6,176 bases of DNA, taken from positions 1 to 6,176 of the forward strand of contig UQGG01000110.1 of NCBI GenBank assembly GCA_900540475.1, written 5' to 3'. The DNA is from an uncultured Robinsoniella sp. Its GTDB lineage: Bacteria > Bacillota > Clostridia > Lachnospirales > Lachnospiraceae. Under the pieces are notes generated by a model, which did not search any database, was not told the DNA's origin, and saw only the letters and a program-made list of their open reading frames with translations. Both the position numbers and the translations under genes were made by a program. This document shows positions 1 through 5,687 of the stretch, piece by piece (the stretch's first letter is position 1; every line of letters begins with the position of its first letter).

Positions 1-85
1 ACGGGGATGCAAAACATTTGTTTTGTGCAACTTTTAATTTTAAAACACGCTCTAGAGCTCTTATAAAATTAATTTTTCTATCCTA
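1..85 (-). other. AT-rich non-coding leader with small palindromes
   Basis: No gene was found. The stretch contains the 10-bp palindrome GCTCTAGAGC (49-58), an AAAATTAATTTT palindrome (66-77) and a short stem at 8-29. In that stem AAAAC and GTTTT surround a four-base loop and TGC/GCA pairs outside a two-base bulge. They lie downstream of the extended -10 promoter and could be operator or leader structure of the next gene. Confidence 0.35.
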
Positions 86-94
86 ATTATAGCA
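86..94 (-). promoter_or_regulatory. Extended -10 promoter directed out of the window
   Basis: The minus strand reads TGCTATAAT, a perfect TATAAT preceded by the TGn extension. The -35 region falls inside the hairpin at 96-134 and matches TTGACA poorly, which extended -10 promoters tolerate. It would transcribe toward position 1 into a gene not contained here. A chance match in AT-rich DNA is possible. Confidence 0.45.
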
Positions 95-95
95 C

Positions 96-134
96 AATCC
101 ACCTTGAAGCAGGGATACTACTCCAAAGTGGATT
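96..134 (-). terminator. 17-bp stem-loop after the ConA-like gene (possible terminator or operator)
   Basis: Minus-strand RNA folds into 17 consecutive pairs around the five-base loop UAUCC. The arms are AAUCCACUUUGGAGUAG and CUGCUUCAAGGUGGAUU, with three G-U pairs. It starts 9 bases after the stop codon. In plus-strand RNA the three wobbles would be A-C mismatches, so the fold favours the gene strand. The 3' flank is GUGCUAUAAUUAGG rather than a U-tract, so classical termination is doubtful. A 3'-end stabiliser, or a DNA operator for the promoter it overlaps, are alternatives. Confidence 0.55.
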
Positions 135-143
135 TCTAAAAAA

Positions 144-770
144 TTATGCAAATTCTCTTGGATAATGCTGGCGTACCTGCTTATAGAAAAGCTGGTATAC
201 CTTAATATTCTGTACTGCAATCCAGCTGGCATAGGCTTCAAATCCGATTTTTCCAAACCGGCTGGAATCTATGGGTTCAGGGTCCGTCACTTCAATGATC
301 AGCTGTCCGTCGATCCTTAAAAAGCAGTGCCCCTTTACACTCCCCGCCTGGATATGATATACCTTTCCCGGAGTGAATGGAAACAACGGGGTGCCAACAT
401 TTAAAAGGTACTCGGGAGACTTTTCGATACCCGCCTTTCCTTCCCACCATCCCTGAACACCGGCTACATAAGCGATGCCTCTTTCATTTTTTTCCCCATC
501 CCAGCAGCCGTTCCACATAACATTAATATCATGGGTTGATGGTTCCAGAACCTTTGCAAAAAAATCCACCATCACATCTCCGAAAAAGTCCTGTCTGGAA
601 ATAATCATCCCCGGGCATTCCTCCGGATTCCTTCCTCTGATCCATCCATCCTGGTAATCCCACGCTCCTGTTTTCACCTCAAAATCACGATCCAGAACTT
701 CCCCGGATACTTTTTCCTCATACAGCGGACATTCCGGATCAAACCACACCTCTTTATGCAATAACCTCAT
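144..770 (-). CDS. Putative ConA-like beta-sandwich protein (DUF1080/DUF1961-like), function unknown
   Basis: This protein has 208 residues, no signal peptide and no membrane segment, so it is probably cytoplasmic. The start is set by AGGAGG seven bases upstream. The pattern fits a one-domain concanavalin-A-like jelly roll. A WDYQDGWIRGRN strand pair (38-48) is followed by alternating beta segments MIISRQDFFGDVMVDFFAKV (55-74), an aromatic GVQGWWEGKAGI (104-115), GKVYHIQAGSVKGHCFLRID (135-154) and a closing GKIGFEAYASWIAVQNIKVY (173-192). This ending, 'GxIGFxxYxSxxxVxNIKV', is typical of 3-keto-disaccharide hydrolase-like (DUF1080) and YesU-like (DUF1961) proteins found in sugar loci. Family assignment is from memory of pattern, not a search. 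It lies 58 bases after the FucI-like gene and is likely translated from the same mRNA. Tryptophan and tyrosine enrichment suits carbohydrate binding. It might act on or bind the imported glycoside inside the cell, but no catalytic residues can be named. Confidence 0.7.
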   Translation of the reverse strand: MRLLHKEVWFDPECPLYEEKVSGEVLDRDFEVKTGAWDYQDGWIRGRNPEECPGMIISRQDFFGDVMVDFFAKVLEPSTHDINVMWNGCWDGEKNERGIAYVAGVQGWWEGKAGIEKSPEYLLNVGTPLFPFTPGKVYHIQAGSVKGHCFLRIDGQLIIEVTDPEPIDSSRFGKIGFEAYASWIAVQNIKVYQLFYKQVRQHYPREFA

Positions 771-783
771 AATGATACCTCCT

Positions 784-812
784 GTATATCACAGATCCTA
801 CCCGTGATACAC
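784..812 (-). promoter_or_regulatory. Stem-loop abutting the ribosome binding site of the ConA-like gene
   Basis: On the minus strand GUGUAUCAC (812-804) pairs with GUGAUAUAC (792-784) over nine bases, including one G-U pair, around an 11-base loop. The last stem base is directly followed by AGGAGG (783-778), which is 7 bases from the ATG. No U-tract follows, so read-through is expected. It may keep the binding site exposed or mark an RNA processing point. The role is inferred. Confidence 0.5.
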
Positions 813-828
813 TTTCTCCTTTCCCCAG

Positions 829-2187
829 CTACTCCACAACTTCAATGTCCAATAATCTGCAAACCGTTTTCACATCTTCAATCCAGTCTCCGTATACCAT
901 AATGATATGCTGTCCGGGTACCTTATCCAGGTATTCCTCTATGGGCATAGTCAGGGTTAAAAGTACAGCCGGAAAATTCGGTGTGGGTTCTTCCCAGCCA
1001 AGCTCGGTCCACTTGGGTGCCGATTTTGCAGTTCCTTTTGATAAAAACAGCTTAAACTCTCCCCGGGTCTGATAAAATCTGGCAAAGGTAACCTCTCCGG
1101 TGCGGACCTTAGATACATTGCTGATTCCCGTATTAATTTCTCCAAGATTTGCAGCTCGTATTTTTACGCCGTTCTCCGTAAATTCTTCCGGTATAAAACC
1201 GCATACTCCAACCAGCACTTCCTTTTCAAACACTTCATAATGTTCCATAAATGCCGCCGCATGTCCGGTGACTGCCGACAGCAAAATGCTGGTAACCAAA
1301 CCGTAAGCATCACATTCGCAGATAACAGACAGATCTTTTCCAGCCAAAAGACTTTGTGCAAGGCAGGGGTTCAGTCCCAGATGATCTGTTGTTCCGTTCA
1401 CACACTTAATGGAAATAGCGTCTAACTCACTTCCGTCTGCTTTACTCTTCATCGCATAATAAAGCCGGGCTGCTTTTTCCAATACCTGATCCGATATCTG
1501 ATTTTCAAACTTCAGGCTGCTGCGGATATCCGTAACAATCTCTGCTGCCTGTTCACTGGTGCATTGTGCCATCCGGTTCATAATCTCGTATCCGGAATAG
1601 TCCTCGATATCTATTCCTAACTTTCTGAATAACGCCGTCTTGTCATAAGCGCAGGTATATAACCCCATGTCGGCATAGCCAATCAAACCGATTCTGGATT
1701 CCCGAACCTTCTTGGCACAGGATGCCAGTCGGATAAAATGAGCAGCTTCCTTTAAAGCAAAAGCACTGTCTGGTTTCTGTAGGATCACTTTTACGGTAAA
1801 TCCAAACTCTTTGGCAACCGGAAGAAATCCGGTAATCCCTGCTGCTGCGGCAGGAGAATGAAGTTTTCCGGTCTTATCGGTAGTTCCCCCAATCCCCCAT
1901 ATCAAGAGAGGAATATGGGTGTAGTTTTTTAAAATGTGCATAACATATGGCGTGATATGCCAGGATACAAAATTTAAAATAAATAAATCCACCGGACTGC
2001 CTTCGATCAGTCGACTGCACTCCCCCGCATCCTTTTCGGACATCACCTTATAACATCCCACCAGGTTACACTCCATACCCGATACTGCTTCCTGCACTTT
2101 TTTAATCACATCTTCCAGATAATCCTGGGGATACATCGCTTCCCCCAGATGAAGCATAATCACATTTAATTGTCTCGTATTTTTCAC
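829..2187 (-). CDS. L-fucose isomerase-like protein (COG2407-type, substrate unknown)
   Basis: This 452-residue cytoplasmic protein starts with GTG at 2187, fixed by GGGAGG eight bases upstream. The core fits the fucose-isomerase-like family. AISIKCVNG at 257-265 is followed by LNPCLAQSLLAGKD at 272-285, then the hallmark ICECDAYGLVTSILLSAVTG at 289-308, and near the end VPGQHIIMVYGD at 423-434. From memory the E. coli FucI metal ligands are Glu337, Asp361 and His528. Here Glu291 and Glu315 have the same 24-residue spacing and His427 is the likely third ligand, so one Asp is replaced by Glu. Many relatives have a HisCysGly motif where this protein reads GVCG (327-330). E. coli FucI is 591 residues, so this is the short form. 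It is probably co-transcribed with the following ConA-like gene. It could be an aldose-ketose isomerase with a new substrate, or a diverged relative with another role. Confidence 0.78.
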   Translation of the reverse strand: MKNTRQLNVIMLHLGEAMYPQDYLEDVIKKVQEAVSGMECNLVGCYKVMSEKDAGECSRLIEGSPVDLFILNFVSWHITPYVMHILKNYTHIPLLIWGIGGTTDKTGKLHSPAAAAGITGFLPVAKEFGFTVKVILQKPDSAFALKEAAHFIRLASCAKKVRESRIGLIGYADMGLYTCAYDKTALFRKLGIDIEDYSGYEIMNRMAQCTSEQAAEIVTDIRSSLKFENQISDQVLEKAARLYYAMKSKADGSELDAISIKCVNGTTDHLGLNPCLAQSLLAGKDLSVICECDAYGLVTSILLSAVTGHAAAFMEHYEVFEKEVLVGVCGFIPEEFTENGVKIRAANLGEINTGISNVSKVRTGEVTFARFYQTRGEFKLFLSKGTAKSAPKWTELGWEEPTPNFPAVLLTLTMPIEEYLDKVPGQHIIMVYGDWIEDVKTVCRLLDIEVVE

Positions 2188-2301
2188 TGTTTTTACCTCC
2201 CATTGGTATCCACCGAATCATGTCTTAAACCACTGCAAATTGCAACTTTGCTGTATGTTTGATTTCTGCTGACATTTCCGTGTGCTGTCTTTCATAAATT
2301 C
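2188..2301 (-). other. Untranslated leader of the FucI-like gene
   Basis: About 110 bases between the possible promoter and the GTG start hold no convincing gene. The only symmetric element is an 11-bp odd palindrome, TGCAATTTGCA (2244-2234; arms TGCAA and TTGCA), which could be an operator half-site pair. GGGAGG at 2201-2196 lies 8 bases before the start codon. No riboswitch class was recognised. Confidence 0.4.
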
Positions 2302-2330
2302 ATTTTAGGGCGGATTCCGGTAAAAAACAA
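2302..2330 (-). promoter_or_regulatory. Possible promoter for the FucI-like / ConA-like unit
   Basis: TTGTTT at 2330-2325 is followed after 17 bp by TAAAAT at 2307-2302, which matches TATAAT at five of six positions. The -35 is poor (three of six), as expected for an activator-dependent promoter. It lies directly downstream of the kinase terminator and about 105 bases before the ribosome binding site of the next gene. Confidence 0.35.
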
Positions 2331-2354
2331 TGAAACACCTTGCCTCATAATTAC

Positions 2355-2420
2355 AAAAAATTGACCGGTCACAATTTCGTTTCCCTGTTTTCCAGATAAC
2401 GATTTGTATAACCGGTCAAT
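2355..2420 (-). terminator. Long composite rho-independent terminator after the kinase gene
   Basis: On the minus strand AUUGACCGGU (2420-2411) pairs perfectly with ACCGGUCAAU (2369-2360), and the 3' arm runs into a tract of six U (2360-2355). The 41-base interior is not open. ACAA/UUGU, UCGUU/AACGA and CUG/CAG can continue the helix through small internal loops to a GAAAA tip. The 3' arm also contains the perfect DNA palindrome TGACCGGTCA (2362-2371), so the site could double as a protein operator. It lies about 140 bases after the kinase stop and before the next promoter. Confidence 0.65.
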
Positions 2421-2558
2421 ATTCTGTAATCATGTCAATATCCTGTAAGACTGCATTTCATGTAAGGCCGCGATTTCCGATGACCTGCTTTTCAGTAAAC
2501 ATGCATTTCCTGTAAGACTGCATGATCCGAAAACCTGCTTTGTTTTAGAAAATGCATT
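2421..2558 (-). repeat. Degenerate direct repeats in the kinase 3' UTR
   Basis: A 16-base sequence (ATGCAGTCTTACAGGA on the minus strand) occurs exactly at 2456-2441 and 2523-2508. A second overlapping series has a period near 50. TGCATTTCMTGTAAG on the plus strand occurs at 2452-2466 and 2502-2516 with one mismatch. ACCTGCTTT occurs at 2483-2491 and 2533-2541, and ATGCATT at 2501-2507 and 2552-2558. A shorter YTTACA motif followed by G/T-GA or GAA recurs four times. This covers most of the stretch between the kinase stop and its terminator. No coding potential is seen and the role is unknown. Confidence 0.65.
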
Positions 2559-2561
2559 GCC

Positions 2562-4094
2562 TTATAAGCCAGTATGTAAACACCCCTCCGCCTCAGATTC
2601 AAATACCGGTATAAGTGCCCGGTACAGCGCCTGATAGGTCCTATATTTCTCCTTATAGATCTCTTCTTGCTTAAAAAAGCATGGTCCGTCCGCATGTACT
2701 GCCCTCTTTACCCCCTCTTCCACCGAGGTGCAGATACCCACTGCTGCCGCTCCCAGAATGGCTGCACCCAGGGATGTGGTTTCCTTATTTTGCATAATGC
2801 GGATAGGCTTCCCGCATATTCCGGACTTTATTTCACACCAGAGGGGACTTGCCGCACCGCCGCCCATAGACCGAATTTCCTCTGCTTTTACCCCAGCCAT
2901 CTCCAATGTATCCAAAATTTCTTTCAGCATATAGCCGATTCCTTCCAACACAGCTCTGGCTAAGTCTGCTTTTGTAGTCGCCAGTGTCATTCCATAGAAA
3001 ACGCCTTTTGCCAGATCACAGGGGGATGGCAGTGGTTTTCCTGCAAAATGGGCGAGCAAAATCAAACCGTTACTTCCGGCAGGGGACTGCAGCGCCAGGT
3101 CATCGATCAAGTCATAGGCTGACTGTCCGGATAAATAAGCTTCTTTTTTTAATTCTTCAACCAGCGTATCCCGAAACCATTTCAATACAATTCCGGCTGT
3201 ATTGCAAAATGGCATATACAAAAAGCCATGTCTGTAATCCTTATAAATCGTAATCCGCTGGGGATTTTCAAAATCCGGAGAAGCAGTGTATGCCCCCACA
3301 ACCAGCGCCGTGCCCGTGGTTTCTGTCACCATTCCTTCTCTGATATTACCGGCTCCAACCGCTGAGGCGACCTGATCCATGGCGCCTGTGGTAACCAGCG
3401 TCTTTGTGGACAGTCCGGTTTCCTCTGCCGCTGAGACTGTAATATTCCCTGCCACTTCTCCACATCCACAGATTTGCGGCAGCTTATCTTCATCCAGTTT
3501 CGCCGCTTCTAACATCTCACCCCAATAACATTCATTCCGGATATCAAACCATCCGGCAGAGGATAAAAGCGACATCTCCGTAACTGCCTTACCTGTAAGC
3601 CGATAGATGAAATAATCCTCCAGCAATAAGAATTTTTCAGTCTTTTCATACACCTTAGGCTCATGTTTTGCCAGCCACATCAGCTTCGCCACCGGTGCTG
3701 CACCCGTTAATTCACCTGCTCCCGTATGGCGGTAAATCTCATCCTCTCCCAGCTGCTCCCGCAGGCAGCGTGCCTCCTCCTTCGCCCTGGAATCAATCCA
3801 GACAATTGCCGGATATAACGCCTGACCAGAAGAATCAATGGGAATCAGGGTCTCGCCCTGGGTGGTAAAGGTAACGGCTGCTATCTGTTCCATATTTATG
3901 CCGCCGCTTCTCATTTTTTTTACACTCATGCAAAAAGTCTCCCAATAAACCTGCGCCGGAAGTTCTGCAATTCCTGCTTCCGGCGTAAGCAGATCATATT
4001 CACTGGAATCAAAAAATACCACGTCAAACAGCTCATTATAAAGGGTACATTTCATCGCAGTTGTTCCAACATCAAAAGTCAATACATATTTCAT
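2562..4094 (-). CDS. FGGY-family carbohydrate kinase (xylulokinase-like; substrate unknown)
   Basis: This 510-residue cytoplasmic kinase would phosphorylate a ketose or related sugar with ATP. The N-terminal ASKHA phosphate loop is FDVGTTAMKC at 7-16. The sugar-facing segment TFTTQGETLIPID at 75-87 is followed by PAIVWIDSRA at 95-104. The hinge region LLLEDYFIYRLTG at 156-168 precedes GAMDQVASAVGAG at 237-249, where Asp240 is the expected catalytic base. TETTGTALVVG (257-267), the adenine-side MGGGAASPLWCEIKSGICGKP (410-430, split here for length as MGGGAASPLW and CEIKSGICGKP) and SLGAAILGAAAVG (441-453) complete the fold. E. coli XylB is 484 residues, so the length is normal. XylB has GQMHG where this protein has TTQGE, so a D-xylulose substrate should not be assumed. 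The start is supported by AAAAGGAGG 7 bases upstream. It has its own promoter and terminator and lies between two sugar isomerases, so it probably phosphorylates the ketose made by one of them. Confidence 0.92.
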   Translation of the reverse strand: MKYVLTFDVGTTAMKCTLYNELFDVVFFDSSEYDLLTPEAGIAELPAQVYWETFCMSVKKMRSGGINMEQIAAVTFTTQGETLIPIDSSGQALYPAIVWIDSRAKEEARCLREQLGEDEIYRHTGAGELTGAAPVAKLMWLAKHEPKVYEKTEKFLLLEDYFIYRLTGKAVTEMSLLSSAGWFDIRNECYWGEMLEAAKLDEDKLPQICGCGEVAGNITVSAAEETGLSTKTLVTTGAMDQVASAVGAGNIREGMVTETTGTALVVGAYTASPDFENPQRITIYKDYRHGFLYMPFCNTAGIVLKWFRDTLVEELKKEAYLSGQSAYDLIDDLALQSPAGSNGLILLAHFAGKPLPSPCDLAKGVFYGMTLATTKADLARAVLEGIGYMLKEILDTLEMAGVKAEEIRSMGGGAASPLWCEIKSGICGKPIRIMQNKETTSLGAAILGAAAVGICTSVEEGVKRAVHADGPCFFKQEEIYKEKYRTYQALYRALIPVFESEAEGCLHTGL

Positions 4095-4125
4095 ATTCCG
4101 GCCTCCTTTTGTCTATTCTATCTTG

Positions 4126-4154
4126 ATCTTATACCCCTATCTAAATTCTGTCAA
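4126..4154 (-). promoter_or_regulatory. Sigma-A promoter of the kinase gene
   Basis: The minus strand has a perfect TTGACA at 4154-4149. A 17-bp spacer leads to TAAGAT (4131-4126), or a 15-bp spacer leads to TATAAG (4133-4128). It sits between the terminator and the kinase ribosome binding site. Predicted transcription starts near 4119, giving a leader of about 25 bases. The perfect -35 and less ideal -10 fit an activated promoter. Confidence 0.65.
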
Positions 4155-4162
4155 TATGTTTT

Positions 4163-4197
4163 GATTGTTTCTTTCATTTTTAGATTGTTTCCTTCAT
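4163..4197 (-). promoter_or_regulatory. Direct repeat upstream of the kinase promoter, probable activator site
   Basis: Two 15-base copies, ATGAAAGAAACAATC (4177-4163) and ATGAAGGAAACAATC (4197-4183), match at 14 of 15 positions and are exactly 20 bp apart. The proximal copy ends 8 bp before the -35 box. Direct half-sites spaced by about two helical turns next to -35 are the usual arrangement for AraC-family activators, including YesN-type response regulators. The binding protein is inferred, and no regulator gene lies in the window. Confidence 0.6.
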
Positions 4198-4198
4198 C

Positions 4199-4235
4199 AA
4201 AAAAGCGTCCTCCGGAACTTTCCGAAAAACGCTTT
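4199..4235 (-). terminator. Rho-independent terminator after the AraA-like gene
   Basis: As minus-strand RNA the segment folds into a continuous 15-bp stem with loop AAGU. It consists of AAAGCGU/ACGCUUU, then UUUU/GAGG (three G-U and one A-U pair), then CGGA/UCCG. The 3' arm runs into six U residues in total. As plus-strand RNA the middle four positions would be C-A mismatches, so the structure is specific to the strand carrying the genes. It ends the transporter/isomerase unit 58 bases after the stop codon. Confidence 0.75.
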
Positions 4236-4295
4236 CCACTGTTTAGACTTTGCACTACTTAGGCTTTGCACTATTTATGCTTTACAGCCTGCTTA
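4230..4295 (-). repeat. Four tandem repeats (about 16 bp) starting at the isomerase stop codon
   Basis: Reading the minus strand, the stop TAA at 4295-4293 opens an 18-base unit (TAAGCAGGCTGTAAAGCA). Three 16-base units follow: TAAATAGTGCAAAGCC (4277-4262), TAAGTAGTGCAAAGTC (4261-4246) and TAAACAGTGGAAAGCG (4245-4230). Every unit begins with TAA. The last unit supplies the 5' arm of the terminator that follows. The function is unknown; it looks like local slippage duplication in a 3' UTR. Confidence 0.8.
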
Positions 4296-5687
4296 ACCGA
4301 TCAGGCAGAACTCCCAGCCCATTACTTCCGCCATCATCCGCAGGGCTGTCTCCCCGGCATAATAGACGATTGCACCATGATGCCCGCCACCGGCTTTGCT
4401 GTAAGCGGATAAAAATGCTGCAACCGGAATGTCCGGGCGGAACCATCCTCTCACCGTCTTTTCAAAATCAGGGGATGTTTCCGTCATTTCCACCATTTTT
4501 CCAGTTGCCATAATCAGCACAAACTTTCCTTCCGGCAATGGATTTAAATTAACAAAAGCCGCACTGCCTTCCTTCATGCAGCCGTAAAGTGCAGCCGGAT
4601 TCCCAGCCGATGTATAAGGAAAGTCCAGTTCCGTAAGCAGGGGTTTTCCGGCACTGACACGCAAGTTAAATTCTCCCATGTGACTTAAAAATACAGTATT
4701 TCCTTTCCAGTCCGGACAGAACATTTCCGCAAATGTTGTCTCTTCATATCCACTCATCAGCGCAGCGGTGAAAGAAGCTGTCAAAACATCCCCTTCGCCG
4801 GCATAACCGATTCCGGACTCCATCGCTTTGCAGGTCTCCATAAACGGCATCCTGGGCAAAGCAGGATTCTCATCTGTTGCCATAAAGTTCACGGTAAAAG
4901 CATCCAGTTTATTTTTCCCGATCCACTTTCTCACAGCCAGATTTACCCTGGCTGATTCCGCATATACTTCGTAAATAAGATCTCTGCAGGCAAACCGCTT
5001 ACAGTCATTATCCCACTCCTCTTTTATTTCTGCGTCTGTGACGCTTCCCAGCAGATTTAGACTTTCGTTAAAATCGTAGTCGATAACAGATATCCCGGTG
5101 CTTTCCTGCAGCACTTGATCCGGGAGCCTGAAATCTCCCATTCCTGCAAAAGGTTCGCCGACACGTCCAACCCGGCACTGCTTCATCCGGGCAGCCATCA
5201 TTGCCCCTTTTGCCGCCTGGGCTACGTTACGAATCACGTCTGACTCCAGATAGTGTCCGGCAAATACCTCATAAGGCACCTTATTTCTTCTTAACAGGCT
5301 GCACATATCCTGCACTCCGTGAATTCCGTGGTTCTGCATGATTCTGCCTGCTCCTGAGATCCCGTCAAAGGAATAATCCGGTGTAGTATCCAACACCAGA
5401 ATCGGCAGTGTGGTACTTTTAAGCACCTGCTCTGATTCCAGAGATGGGGAATACGCCAGATGCAGTGTAATCACCGCATCTGCCCCCAGCTCTTCAAATT
5501 CCGTAATGGCTGCCTGAAATTCCTCCTCCTGCCTGCAGATATCGTGGCGGATCAGTTCCAGTCCGGCATGTTCCAATTCCCGTGCAACCTGCTCCTGGAA
5601 CCACTCCACATCCTTTCTGAGCCAGGCTTGTGTGTCATCATAGAGTTTTACATACAGACACAATAATCCTGCTTTTGGTTGTCTCAT
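4293..5687 (-). CDS. L-arabinose isomerase-like sugar isomerase (AraA-related, substrate unknown)
   Basis: This 464-residue cytoplasmic protein belongs to the L-arabinose/L-fucose isomerase superfamily, which interconverts aldoses and ketoses using Mn2+. It shows family landmarks in order: LHLAYSPS at 75-82 (AraA has HTFSPA), QNHGIHGVQDM at 118-128, RVGRVGEPFAGMGDF at 172-186, and GEGDVLTASFTAALM at 297-311. These are followed by FAEMF at 319-323, LSHMGEF at 334-340, and GGGHHGAIVYY at 433-443. From memory the E. coli AraA metal ligands are Glu306, Glu333, His350 and His450. Counterparts here are Glu298, Glu321, His336 and His436/437, with similar spacing, so the site looks intact. E. coli AraA is 500 residues, so this relative is slightly shorter and divergent. 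It shares a probable transcription unit with the sugar-binding protein and is followed by a terminator. True arabinose activity is possible but not shown; a different pentose or deoxy-hexose is equally likely. Confidence 0.85.
   Translation of the reverse strand: MRQPKAGLLCLYVKLYDDTQAWLRKDVEWFQEQVARELEHAGLELIRHDICRQEEEFQAAITEFEELGADAVITLHLAYSPSLESEQVLKSTTLPILVLDTTPDYSFDGISGAGRIMQNHGIHGVQDMCSLLRRNKVPYEVFAGHYLESDVIRNVAQAAKGAMMAARMKQCRVGRVGEPFAGMGDFRLPDQVLQESTGISVIDYDFNESLNLLGSVTDAEIKEEWDNDCKRFACRDLIYEVYAESARVNLAVRKWIGKNKLDAFTVNFMATDENPALPRMPFMETCKAMESGIGYAGEGDVLTASFTAALMSGYEETTFAEMFCPDWKGNTVFLSHMGEFNLRVSAGKPLLTELDFPYTSAGNPAALYGCMKEGSAAFVNLNPLPEGKFVLIMATGKMVEMTETSPDFEKTVRGWFRPDIPVAAFLSAYSKAGGGHHGAIVYYAGETALRMMAEVMGWEFCLIG

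Noticed and set aside
2218..2295. 25-codon leader ORF (starts MKDSTRKCQQ) ahead of the FucI-like gene
   Set aside because: No ribosome binding site precedes it, the composition is not typical of a leader peptide, and an ORF this short is expected by chance.
2667..2963. 98-codon plus-strand frame inside the kinase gene
   Set aside because: It lies antisense to a well-supported kinase, has no ribosome binding site, and shows no recognisable motif. The other plus-strand frames were rejected for the same reasons.
4222..4239. Catabolite-repression (cre) site around GAAAGCGTTTTTC
   Set aside because: It has three mismatches to the cre consensus, and the symmetry is explained by the terminator stem.
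829..5687. Naming the genes araA, xylB and fucI
   Set aside because: Pocket motifs differ from the characterised enzymes and no pathway partner confirms the substrate, so symbols would overstate what the sequence shows.
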